Both the position numbers and the translations under genes were made by a program. A stretch of 64,000 nucleotides of DNA from Kitasatospora sp. SolWspMP-SS2h (GTDB lineage Bacteria; Actinomycetota; Actinomycetes; Streptomycetales; Streptomycetaceae), in NCBI RefSeq assembly GCF_003259315.1, contig NZ_QLLT01000011.1, forward strand, positions 124,001-188,000, given 5' to 3'. A model generated the notes under the pieces. That model was not told where the DNA came from and searched no databases. It was given only the letters and a program-made list of their open reading frames with translations. Below are positions 34,334-42,310 of this stretch, piece by piece (position 1 is the stretch's first letter; each line of letters starts with the position of its first letter).

Positions 34334-35482
34334 TCAGACCGGCACCGGCGTCTCACCCGGGAGGGTGACCTCGATCCGGCAGCCCGCGGCCGCCTCCGCC
34401 ACCCGGATCCGGCCGCCGTGCAGGTCCACCGCCCAGCGCGCGATCGCCAGCCCCAGCCCCGTCCCGCCGTCGCTGCCCGGCCCCAGCGCGGTCGGCGAAC
34501 CGCTGCGGCCGAACCGCTCGAAGACCCGCTCGCGGTCCGCCGCCGGGATGCCCGGACCCTGGTCCTCGACCTCCAGCAGCAGCCCGCCGCCCTCCGCCGC
34601 CCGGGCCCGCACCGTCACGGTGCCGCCGGTCGGCGAGTGCTTGCAGGCGTTGTCCACCAGGTTGGCCACCACCTGGTGCAGCCGCTCCGCGTCCGCCACC
34701 GCCGCCAGGTCGGCCGGCTGCACGTCCAGCGCCAGCCGGACGTCCTCGCGCCGGGCGTACGCGCCGCCCGCCGTCGCGCCGTCCACCGTCACCCCGCGCA
34801 GCACCCCGTCCAGGAACGGGCCGACCCGGAACGGGCGGGAGTCCAGCGGGACCACGCCGTCGTCCAGCTTCGACAGGTCCAGCAGGTGGGTGACCAGCCG
34901 GCCCAGCCGCTCGGTCTGCTCCAGCGCGGTGCCCAGGTTCTTCGGGTCCGGCTTCACCACGCCGTCCACCACGTTCTCCAGCAGGCCGCGCAGCGCCGCG
35001 ATCGGCGTGCGCAGCTCGTGCGAGACGTTGGCGATCAGCTCGCGCCGGTGCCGGTCGGCGGCCTCCAGGTCGCCGGCCATCCGGTTGAAGGTGTCGGCCA
35101 GTTCGCCGATCTCGTCCCGCGAGGACACCTCGACCCGGGCGCTGTAGTCGCCCTCCGCCATCGACCGCGCCGCCGCCGTCATGTCGCGCAGCGGCGCCGT
35201 CAGGCCGTTCGCCAGGAGCTGCATGAACAGCAGCGAGGCGATCAGCGAGAAGATCATGATCAGCCGGATCTGGGTCTCCGAGCGGATCGCCACCACCACC
35301 ATCCCGGTGGCCAGCACCACCGAGACGACCACCAGCATGGCCAGCTTGCCCTTGATCGACCGGACCGGGTCGAACGGGCGGATGTCGGCCCACACCCGGT
35401 GCGCGGCGCGCGCCGCGAGCGAGGGCCGGGGCCGGGGGGAAGCCGGTTCGGCTTCCCCGTTGCGTTGCTGCGGAAAGGTCAT
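34334..35482 (-). CDS. Sensor histidine kinase
   Basis: This 382-residue kinase has two closely spaced membrane helices (KLAMLVVVSVVLATGMVVVA, RLIMIFSLIASLLFMQLLA) with almost no extracellular loop. A HAMP domain, HisKA with NVSHELRTP (His155) and an ATPase domain (NLVDNACKHSP, DQGPGIP, GTGLGLAIARW) follow. The lack of a periplasmic sensor suggests membrane or intracellular sensing. It lies 78 bases downstream of its response regulator and upstream of kgd. It corresponds to the SCO5282 position. Confidence 0.92.
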   Translation of the reverse strand: MTFPQQRNGEAEPASPRPRPSLAARAAHRVWADIRPFDPVRSIKGKLAMLVVVSVVLATGMVVVAIRSETQIRLIMIFSLIASLLFMQLLANGLTAPLRDMTAAARSMAEGDYSARVEVSSRDEIGELADTFNRMAGDLEAADRHRRELIANVSHELRTPIAALRGLLENVVDGVVKPDPKNLGTALEQTERLGRLVTHLLDLSKLDDGVVPLDSRPFRVGPFLDGVLRGVTVDGATAGGAYARREDVRLALDVQPADLAAVADAERLHQVVANLVDNACKHSPTGGTVTVRARAAEGGGLLLEVEDQGPGIPAADRERVFERFGRSGSPTALGPGSDGGTGLGLAIARWAVDLHGGRIRVAEAAAGCRIEVTLPGETPVPV

Positions 35483-35560
35483 GGTGTCCCTGCGACTCGT
35501 GCTCGGGGCGGGGCGGGGGCAGCCGCGCGGGCCCGCGGGCCCGGGACCGGCGGGGCCCGG

Positions 35561-36301
35561 TCAGGACAGCGGGGCCTCCAGCGCGTACCCCACGCCGTGC
35601 ACCGTGCGGATCCAGCTCGCGCCGATCTTCCGGCGCAGCGCCTTCACGTGGCTGTCCACCGTGCGGGTGCCGGACGCGTCGGTCCAGTCCCACACCTCGG
35701 CCAGCAGCTGCTCGCGGGTCAGCACCGCGCGCGGCTGCGCCGCCAGGCAGGCCAGCAGGTCGAACTCGGTCGGCGTCAGGTGCACGTCGCCCGAGGCCAG
35801 CCGGACCCGGCGCTGCACGTGGTCGATCTCCAGCTCGCCGAACCGCAGCGACCCCAGCGCGGGGGTGCGGGCCGCCTGCTGGGCGCGCTCCACCCGGCGC
35901 AGCAGCACGTTCACCCGGGCCGCCAGCTCGCGCATCGAGAACGGCTTGGTCATGTAGTCGTCCGCGCCGACGCCCAGGCCCACCAGCAGGTCCGTCTCGT
36001 CGTCCCGCGCGGTCAGCATCAGCACCGGCACCGGGCGCTGCGCCTGGATCCGGCGGCACACCTCCAGGCCGTCGAAGCCCGGCAGCATGATGTCGAGCAC
36101 CACCAGGTCCGGCTGCCAGGTGTGGAACCCGTCCACCGCGCCCGGCCCGTCGTGGGCCACCGCCACCTTGAAGCCCTCTGCTCCCAGCCGGGCCGCGATC
36201 GACTCGGCGATGGTGGGCTCGTCCTCCACGACGAGCACCCGTCGCTGGGTGCCCACCGGCCCACTGCTGATCGTCTCTTGCTGCATCTCTGTCACGGTCA
36301 C
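35561..36301 (-). CDS. OmpR-family response regulator
   Basis: This 246-residue regulator has a receiver domain (phospho-acceptor Asp70 in LVVLDIMLPG, DDYMTKPFSM with the conserved Lys) and a C-terminal winged helix (LTPTEFDLLACLAAQPRAVL, RTVDSHVKALRRKIG). It is transcribed first in the pair with the histidine kinase. The frame opens at GTG 36301; an ATG five codons later (MQQETISS) is an alternative start. Confidence 0.93.
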   Translation of the reverse strand: MTVTEMQQETISSGPVGTQRRVLVVEDEPTIAESIAARLGAEGFKVAVAHDGPGAVDGFHTWQPDLVVLDIMLPGFDGLEVCRRIQAQRPVPVLMLTARDDETDLLVGLGVGADDYMTKPFSMRELAARVNVLLRRVERAQQAARTPALGSLRFGELEIDHVQRRVRLASGDVHLTPTEFDLLACLAAQPRAVLTREQLLAEVWDWTDASGTRTVDSHVKALRRKIGASWIRTVHGVGYALEAPLS

Positions 36302-36612
36302 GCCACCGCCCCCAGGGCTCGCGGTCCGGCCGTCCGGGGGGACGGCGGGCTCCGCTCGTAGTCGTCTTGTTCCGTCGTCGTCTTGCTTCCGCCGTGCCGT
36401 TCCGCGCGGGAGTGCCCCGTCCGCGGTCGCGGCCGGTTTGGCAGGTCCCCGCTCGGACGGGCACGGGCCGATACCTTACCCGGAGCACTTGCGAGCCGTA
36501 ACGGTACGTGTGCGAGCGGCAGGTGTCGGGGCGGAGGTCTTCACAGAAGTTCCTCAGACGGCTCTCACCCGGCACCCGTATCGTGGGCCGGACAAGGCGT
36601 TCTGGAGGCACC

Positions 36613-37335
36613 ATGACCAGCGCGGAACTGCGTCGACGACTGATCCGCCCCGGGCTGCGGGCCGTGCCCACCCCGCGGGCCAACCCGTTCGCACTCGGTT
36701 ACCTCGCGCTGCTGCTCGGCACCACCCTGTACGGGCGCCTGGGCGACCCGGAGACCGTGCACCGGCTCCAGTCGCTCTCCTCCACCGACGCGCACAACCT
36801 GCTCGTCCACCCCGCCCTCTCCCTGGTCGGCAGCGGCCTGTGGGTCGCCGGACCGGTCTGGATGCCGTACTTCTGGGCCTTCGCCCTCACCGTCGCACCC
36901 CTGGAACGACGCGTCGGCGGCCTTCGTGCCCTCGGCGTCTTCGGCGCCGGCCACGTCGCCGCGACGCTGCTCTCGCAGGCCGTCGTGGTCGCCGCGGTGG
37001 CGACCGGCCGGGCCGAGAAGGAGCTGCTCGACGCGATGGACATCGGCGTCTCGTACGGCGTCCTCGCCTCGCTGGGCGCGCTCGCCGGGCTGCTCGGCCC
37101 GGTGGGGCGGCGGACCGCGCTGGGCGCGGGCGTCGCGCTGGTCGGCCACCAGCTGGTGACCGACCCCGACCTGGTCACCTCGGTCGGCCACCCGGCGGCC
37201 CTGGCGGTGGGCGTCTCGCTCTGGCCGCTGCTGCGCGGCCGCGGGCCCCGGCCGCCGTGGCGGGCGCGGCGGGAACGGCGGGCACCGGCCTGGCAGGTCC
37301 GGCCCCGGCCGGAGACCGCCCCCGCCGAGGGCTGA
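36613..37335 (+). CDS. Rhomboid-like multi-pass membrane protein
   Basis: This 240-residue protein with five to six membrane segments resembles rhomboid-like/rhombosortase-type folds (HNLLVHPALSLVGSGLWVAG, LGVFGAGHVAATLLSQ). The canonical rhomboid catalytic GxSG motif is not evident, so proteolytic activity is uncertain. ATG 36613 follows GGAGG. It is divergent from the two-component genes. The same position in Streptomyces carries a related hypothetical membrane protein next to lon. Confidence 0.82.
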   Translation: MTSAELRRRLIRPGLRAVPTPRANPFALGYLALLLGTTLYGRLGDPETVHRLQSLSSTDAHNLLVHPALSLVGSGLWVAGPVWMPYFWAFALTVAPLERRVGGLRALGVFGAGHVAATLLSQAVVVAAVATGRAEKELLDAMDIGVSYGVLASLGALAGLLGPVGRRTALGAGVALVGHQLVTDPDLVTSVGHPAALAVGVSLWPLLRGRGPRPPWRARRERRAPAWQVRPRPETAPAEG

Positions 37336-37420
37336 CCGCCCGCCCTCCGCGCCGAACCCCCGCTGCTCCCCCCTCCGCCGTTCCCCGCGCCCCGACCGGG
37401 GTGCGGGGCTCTCGCGCTGC

Positions 37421-37437
37421 GTTCACTGACGGTGAAC
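37421..37437. promoter_or_regulatory. ClgR-like inverted repeat upstream of lon
   Basis: GTTCACTGACGGTGAAC is a perfect 6-bp inverted repeat with a 5-base spacer, about 75 bases before the lon start. Its spacing and centre (TGACG, YNANR) fit the known ClgR motif WNNWCGC-YNANR-GCGWWS except for symmetric CAC/GTG in place of CGC/GCG. ClgR is known to activate lon and clp genes in Streptomyces. Confidence 0.5.
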
Positions 37438-37510
37438 AGCGGGTGGGGAACAATCGCGGTGCGCCGAACCTTAGTCAGGTCAGCTCAACTTCGCTGACTG
37501 GGGAGAGATC

Positions 37511-39904
37511 ATGGCATCGACGTCCGCTCCACTCACCCTGCCCGTGCTGCCGCTCGACGACGAGGTAGTGCTTCCCGGCATGGTGGTTCCGCTGGAGCTC
37601 TCGAATCCCGAGGTGCGGGCCGCCGTGGAGGCGGCGCGGGCCGGGAGCGGCGGGGGCAAGCCGCAGGTGCTGCTGGTGCCGCGGCTGGACGGGTCGTACG
37701 CGGCGGTGGGCGCGCTGGCGACGGTCGAGCAGGTCGGGCGGCTGGCGGACGGCGACCCGGCGGCGCTGGTGCGGGCCGTGCGCCGGGTGCGGATCGGCGC
37801 CGGGACGACCGGGCCCGGGGCCGCGCTCTGGGTGGAGACCACGCCGTTCAAGGAGTCGGACCGGGGGCTGCCGGTGGCGGGGCGGGCGGCCGAGCTGGTC
37901 AAGGAGTACAAGGCGCTGTCGACGCAGTGGCTGCGCCGCCGCGGCGCCTGGCAGATCGTCGACCGGGTGGCCGCGATCGAGGACGTCGGCGAGCTGGCCG
38001 ACCACATCGGCTACGCGCCGTTCGCGACCGCCGAGCAGAAGCTCAAGGTGCTGCTGGAGGCGGACCGCCCGGCCCGGCTGGAGTACGCGCTGAGCCTGCT
38101 GCGCGAGCACCTCGCGGAGGAGGAGGTCAACGACACCATCCGCAAGGACGTCGAGGAGGGCGTGGCCAAGCAGCAGAAGGAGTTCCTGCTGCGGCGCCAG
38201 CTGGAGGCGGTCCGCAAGGAACTGGCCGAGCTGAACGGCGACACGGACTCCGAGGAGGACGACTACCGGGCCCGGGTCGAGGCCGCCGCGCTGCCCGGGA
38301 AGGTCCGGGAGGCCGCGCTCAAGGAGGTCGACAAGCTGGAGCGGTCCAGCGACCAGTCGCCCGAGGGCTCCTGGATCCGCACCTGGCTGGACACCGTGCT
38401 CGAACTGCCGTGGAACGAGCGCTCCGAGGACGCGTACGACATCGCCGGGGCCCGCGCCGTGCTGGACGCGGACCACACCGGCCTGGCGGACGTGAAGGAC
38501 CGGATCGTCGAGTACCTGGCCGTCCGCAAGCGGCGGGCCAACCAGGGGCTCGGGCAGATCGGCGGACGTCGGGGAGGTGCGGTGCTGGCGCTGGTCGGGC
38601 CGCCCGGCGTGGGCAAGACCTCGCTGGGCGAGTCGGTGGCGAAGGCGATGGGCCGGTCCTTCGTCCGGGTCGCGCTCGGCGGCGTGCGCGACGAGGCGGA
38701 GATCCGCGGCCACCGCCGGACGTACGTGGGCTCGATCCCCGGCCGGATCGTCCGGGCGGTCAAGGAGGCCGGGACGATGAACCCGGTGGTGCTGCTGGAC
38801 GAGATCGACAAGGTCGGCTCGGACTACCGGGGCGACCCGGCGGCGGCCCTGCTGGAGGTGCTGGACCCGGCGCAGAACCACACCTTCCGGGACCACTACC
38901 TGGAGGTCGAGCTCGACCTCTCCGACGTGGTGTTCCTGGCCACCGCGAACGTGCTGGAGGCCATCCCCGAGCCGCTGCTGGACCGGATGGACCTGGTCCG
39001 CCTCGACGGCTACACCGAGGACGAGAAGGTCGCCATCGCCCGCGACCACCTGCTGCCGCGCCAGCTGGCCAAGGCGGGCCTGGGCGAGGCCGAGCTGACG
39101 GTGGACGAGCGGGCGCTGCGCCGGCTGGCCGCCGAGTACACCCGGGAGGCGGGCGTCCGGAACCTGGAGCGGGCGATCGCGCGGGTCCTGCGCAAGGTCG
39201 CCGCGCAGGTCGAGCTGGGCGAGCGCGAACTGCCCGCCGCGGTCGGCCCGGACGACCTGCGGGCCCTGCTGGGCCGGCCGCACCACGTGCCGGAGTCGGC
39301 CCAGGAGCCGGCCGAGCGGCGCACCGCGGTGCCGGGCGTGGCCACCGGGCTGGCGGTCACCGGGGCCGGCGGCGACGTCCTCTACATCGAGGCCTCGCTG
39401 GCGGACGCCGAGACCGGCTCGACCGGGCTGACCCTGACCGGCCAGCTGGGCGACGTGATGAAGGAGTCCGCGCACATCGCGCTCTCCTACCTGCGCTCGC
39501 GCGGCGCCGAGCTGGAGCTGCCGGTGACCGGGCTGCGCGAGCGGGGCATCCACCTGCACGTGCCGGCCGGCGCGGTGCCGAAGGACGGCCCGAGCGCGGG
39601 CGTCACCATGACCACGGCGCTGGCCTCGCTGCTGTCCGGCCGCAAGGTGCGCACCGACGTGGCGATGACCGGCGAGGTGTCGCTGACCGGCCGGGTGCTG
39701 CCGATCGGCGGCGTCAAGCAGAAGCTGCTGGCCGCGGACCGCTCCGGGATCACCACGGTGATCATCCCGAAGCGCAACGAGGCGGACCTGGACGACGTCC
39801 CCGCCGAGGTGCTGGAGCGCCTGACGGTGCACCCGGTGTCCGACGTCCGCGAGGTGCTGCGGCTCGCCCTGGAGCCGGCCGAGGTGCTGGTGGCGGCGGC
39901 CTGA
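37511..39904 (+). CDS. lon: ATP-dependent Lon protease
   Basis: This 797-residue LonA-type protease has an N-terminal substrate-binding domain (LPVLPLDDEVVLPGMVVPLE). The AAA+ module has Walker A GPPGVGKTS (Lys369), Walker B VLLDEIDKV and sensor residues in VVFLATANVLEAIP. The C-terminal Ser/Lys protease domain has PKDGPSAGVTMTTAL with Ser695 and GGVKQKLLAA with Lys736. It degrades misfolded and regulatory proteins in the cytoplasm. ATG 37511 follows GGGGAGAG. Confidence 0.97.
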   Translation: MASTSAPLTLPVLPLDDEVVLPGMVVPLELSNPEVRAAVEAARAGSGGGKPQVLLVPRLDGSYAAVGALATVEQVGRLADGDPAALVRAVRRVRIGAGTTGPGAALWVETTPFKESDRGLPVAGRAAELVKEYKALSTQWLRRRGAWQIVDRVAAIEDVGELADHIGYAPFATAEQKLKVLLEADRPARLEYALSLLREHLAEEEVNDTIRKDVEEGVAKQQKEFLLRRQLEAVRKELAELNGDTDSEEDDYRARVEAAALPGKVREAALKEVDKLERSSDQSPEGSWIRTWLDTVLELPWNERSEDAYDIAGARAVLDADHTGLADVKDRIVEYLAVRKRRANQGLGQIGGRRGGAVLALVGPPGVGKTSLGESVAKAMGRSFVRVALGGVRDEAEIRGHRRTYVGSIPGRIVRAVKEAGTMNPVVLLDEIDKVGSDYRGDPAAALLEVLDPAQNHTFRDHYLEVELDLSDVVFLATANVLEAIPEPLLDRMDLVRLDGYTEDEKVAIARDHLLPRQLAKAGLGEAELTVDERALRRLAAEYTREAGVRNLERAIARVLRKVAAQVELGERELPAAVGPDDLRALLGRPHHVPESAQEPAERRTAVPGVATGLAVTGAGGDVLYIEASLADAETGSTGLTLTGQLGDVMKESAHIALSYLRSRGAELELPVTGLRERGIHLHVPAGAVPKDGPSAGVTMTTALASLLSGRKVRTDVAMTGEVSLTGRVLPIGGVKQKLLAADRSGITTVIIPKRNEADLDDVPAEVLERLTVHPVSDVREVLRLALEPAEVLVAAA

Positions 39905-39918
39905 CGCCCGGGTCCGGC

Positions 39919-39960
39919 ACCACCGGGGGCCCGCGGACGCTTCCGCGGGCCCCTGGTGGT
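39919..39960 (+). terminator. Terminator after lon
   Basis: 19-bp inverted repeat (39919-39937 and 39942-39960) with a single mismatch and a CGCT loop. Confidence 0.87.
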
Positions 39961-39991
39961 CTCCGGGCGGCGCCGATGGGAGACTGCCCGC

Positions 39992-40522
39992 ATGCCGTCC
40001 CCTACGCAGCGCGTGCTGGCCGCCGTCCCGGAGCGCTACCGGCCGTTCCTGGTCAAGCACCGCACGCTGGTGAAGTTCCTGGTGGTCGGAGGGACGTGCT
40101 TCCTCCTCACCATGCTGATCAACTTCGGCCTGAAGACCACCGTGCTGGAGAACAAGCCGGTGCTGGCGCTGACCGTCGCGACCGTGGTCACCACGGTGAT
40201 CTCGTACGTGCTGAACCGGCAGTGGTCGTTCCGCGCGGTCGGGCGCAAGCGGGAGGCGGCCGGGTTCTTCGTGGTGAGCGCGCTGGCGGTGGGGGTGAAC
40301 GACCTCCCGCTGGTGGCGTCCCGGTACGTGTTCGACCTCCGGACGCCGGACGTGAGCCACGTCGCGCAGGAGGTCGCCGACTTCTTCAGCGGGATGATCG
40401 TCGGCACCCTGCTGGCGATGGCGTTCCGGTTCTGGGCGATGAACCGCTTCGTCTTCACCGAGCTGGCCGAACGGGCCCCGGACGACGGGCAGCGGCCGGG
40501 GCGGGAGCCCGAACGGGTCTGA
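39992..40522 (+). CDS. GtrA-family membrane protein
   Basis: This 176-residue protein has four membrane helices in GtrA arrangement (LVKFLVVGGTCFLLTMLINF, VLALTVATVVTTVISYVLNR, AAGFFVVSALAVGVNDLPLV, FSGMIVGTLLAMAFRFWAMN) and the family motif NRQWSF after helix 2. GtrA proteins are implicated in flipping or handling lipid-linked sugars for cell-wall polysaccharide. ATG 39992 is taken because the longer frame begins inside the lon terminator. Confidence 0.87.
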   Translation: MPSPTQRVLAAVPERYRPFLVKHRTLVKFLVVGGTCFLLTMLINFGLKTTVLENKPVLALTVATVVTTVISYVLNRQWSFRAVGRKREAAGFFVVSALAVGVNDLPLVASRYVFDLRTPDVSHVAQEVADFFSGMIVGTLLAMAFRFWAMNRFVFTELAERAPDDGQRPGREPERV

Positions 40523-40530
40523 CCCCCGAC

Positions 40531-40590
40531 CCGGCCGGGCTCACCCCCCGGCCGGGCTCACCCCTCGGTCGGGCTCACCCCTCGGCCGGG
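40531..40590. repeat. Degenerate 16-17-bp tandem repeat
   Basis: Four imperfect copies of CCGGCCGGGCTCACCCC lie between the GtrA gene and the convergent membrane-protein gene; the last copies overlap that gene's stop codon. Confidence 0.75.
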
Positions 40591-41618
40591 ATGGGGCGGC
40601 CGAACCGGGGCGGCCGGGCCACCGCGAGGAAGGTCACCGCGACGCCGCCCACCGCCCAGGCCGCCAGCACCAGGAACGGCACGGCGAGGTGGGTGGAGTC
40701 CAGGTAGGCGATCGAGCGGGCCGCGGAGGTGCCGGCCCCGTTCGGGATCCACTCGCCGATCGCCCGCCAGAACGCGGGCAGCAGCGGCGGCGGGAAGACG
40801 CCGCCCGCGCTGGGGTTGCCCAGCACCACGAAGAGCAGCACCGCCAGGCCGATGCCGACCACGTCGAACAGGCACTCCAGGGCCATCGTGACGGCGCCGA
40901 CCGAGAACACCACCAGGGTGCCCAGCCCGGTGAGCGCGGCGATCGAGCCGGGCAGCGCGTGCAGGATCGGGCCGATGATCAGCGCGCCGCCGAGGCCCGC
41001 CGCGACCGAGTACAGCGCCAGCGTGCCCAGCCGCAGCACTGCCCGGCCGGTGTTGGCCGGTCGGGAGCCGGCGCTGATCCCGAGGATCGAGGCGACCAGG
41101 TAGCCGCCCACGCACCAGCCGACCACCAGGTAGAAGGCGGACAGGCCCTCGGCGTCGCCCTTGGCCAGCGGGATGGTGTCGTCGACCACGACGGTCCGGC
41201 CCTGGGCGGCGGCCAGCTTGGTGACCACGCCCTCCGCGGCGGTGGCGGCGGCCGGGCCGCGGGCGTCGGCGACCAGCAGCGCGTCCTCGGTGCCGGTCGG
41301 GTCGAACACCCAGGCCGCGTAGACCTTCTGGTCCTTGATCCGCTGCCGCGCGGTGTCGCCGTCCGGCAGCGCGGAGGCGCGCACCGCGCTGTCCGGCACG
41401 GACTCCAGCGCGCCGACCAGCTTGGGCGCGACCTCGGGCGGGGCGACCACCGCGATGGACAGCTCGTGCGGCGTCGGGTGGTGCAGCGCGCCCACGTACG
41501 AGGTGATGAAGCCGAGCTGGAGCAGCAGGACGGCGACCACCAGGAAGAACGCGCGGGGGGTGACCGCGTCCCGGAGGTCGCCGAGGAATCCCTTGGGCTG
41601 CTCTGCCGTGTGGGCCAT
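40575..41618 (-). CDS. ABC-2-like / YhgE-Pip-like membrane protein
   Basis: This 347-residue protein has an N-terminal membrane helix (FFLVVAVLLLQLGFITSYVG), an extracytoplasmic domain of about 130 residues and five C-terminal helices. That layout is shared by DUF3533/YhgE-Pip and ABC-2 permease-like proteins, and no ATPase is encoded nearby. ATG 41618 (MAHTAEQPKG) is preferred to the ATG 51 bases upstream. It is divergent from the MarR gene across an operator-like palindrome, so it is probably controlled by MarR and could be an exporter or membrane-stress protein. Confidence 0.75.
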   Translation of the reverse strand: MAHTAEQPKGFLGDLRDAVTPRAFFLVVAVLLLQLGFITSYVGALHHPTPHELSIAVVAPPEVAPKLVGALESVPDSAVRASALPDGDTARQRIKDQKVYAAWVFDPTGTEDALLVADARGPAAATAAEGVVTKLAAAQGRTVVVDDTIPLAKGDAEGLSAFYLVVGWCVGGYLVASILGISAGSRPANTGRAVLRLGTLALYSVAAGLGGALIIGPILHALPGSIAALTGLGTLVVFSVGAVTMALECLFDVVGIGLAVLLFVVLGNPSAGGVFPPPLLPAFWRAIGEWIPNGAGTSAARSIAYLDSTHLAVPFLVLAAWAVGGVAVTFLAVARPPRFGRPIPAEG

Positions 41619-41677
41619 GGCGGGGGCGTCTCCCTCTGTATAGCGGTTGGAAAGCGGCAAAAAAGTCAAAACGGATA

Positions 41678-41692
41678 CTTCATATCATGAAG
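41678..41692. promoter_or_regulatory. Palindrome between divergent membrane-protein and marR genes
   Basis: CTTCATATCATGAAG is a perfect 6-bp inverted repeat with a 3-base centre. It lies 60 bases upstream of the membrane-protein gene and 46 bases upstream of the MarR gene, the classic position for an autoregulatory MarR operator. Confidence 0.6.
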
Positions 41693-41737
41693 CAGTTGCG
41701 TGCCGGGGGAGGCGCGAGCTGCGCGATACTGAGCGCC

Positions 41738-42202
41738 ATGAGTGACCCCCTGGACCGGCGGAACCCCGCCGAACTGGCGTTCCTCGCGGTCGAGCGCGAG
41801 GTGGCGACGCTGTTCCGGCGCAGTCGGGCGCGGGCCGCGGAGACCTCCCGCCTGGTGCACCCCGAGCTGGAGGCTGGGGCGTACGTGCTGCTCGGGTTCA
41901 TCCGGGAGTCCGGGCGGGCCCGGGTGACCGACGTCGGGCTGCACTTCGGGGTGGGCAAGGCCACCGTGAGCCGGCAGATCCGGGCGATCGAGGAGCTGGG
42001 CCTGCTCCACCGGGAGACCGACCCGCTGGACCGGCGGGCCTCGCTGGTCTCGCTGACCGAGGAGGGCGAGCGGCGGTTCGCGGCGGCCCGGGAGGTGCGG
42101 ATGGCGCGGTTCCGGGCCTCGCTGTCCGGGTGGGAGCTGGGCGAGCTGGAGCAGTTCGCCCGGCTGCTGGAGCGGTTCAACGAGCTGACCGAGGGGGTCT
42201 GA
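41738..42202 (+). CDS. MarR-family regulator
   Basis: This 154-residue protein has the MarR winged helix (VTDVGLHFGVGKATVSRQIR, then the wing ETDPLDRRASLVSLTEEGE) between dimerisation helices. GATACT at 41725-41730 lies seven bases before the ATG with no ribosome site, suggesting a leaderless mRNA. Its neighbours are a divergent membrane protein and a downstream MFS exporter with its own operators; MarR proteins typically repress such efflux genes until a toxic ligand binds. Confidence 0.9.
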   Translation: MSDPLDRRNPAELAFLAVEREVATLFRRSRARAAETSRLVHPELEAGAYVLLGFIRESGRARVTDVGLHFGVGKATVSRQIRAIEELGLLHRETDPLDRRASLVSLTEEGERRFAAAREVRMARFRASLSGWELGELEQFARLLERFNELTEGV

Positions 42203-42245
42203 GGGCGGCCGGCCGGGAGGGTTCCTTTACTCGGGCTTGAAGAAA

Positions 42246-42287
42246 GTTGCCTTAGTCAACCATCGGCGTATAGTTGCTTGAGGCAAC
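42246..42287 (+). promoter_or_regulatory. MFS promoter with two MarR-type palindromes
   Basis: TTGCCT (42247-42252) and TATAGT (42269-42274) form a promoter with a 16-base spacer. GTTGCCTTAGTCAAC (42246-42260) covers the -35, and GTTGCTTGAGGCAAC (42273-42287, perfect 5-bp arms) covers the -10/start region. The two boxes share the pattern GTTGC-N5-CAAC and are 27 bases apart. Confidence 0.7.
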
Positions 42288-42310
42288 GAATTTTTAGTCG
42301 AAGGAACCGC

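Noticed and set aside
30271..34368. 1365-residue open frame antisense to kgd
   Set aside because: The frame is open only because of GC-rich codons on the other strand; the minus-strand kgd product has clear domains and the antisense product has none.
37479..37498. GTCAGC-N8-GCTGAC dyad in the lon leader
   Set aside because: Short arms with a wide spacer just before the ribosome site; could be chance, so not listed as an operator.
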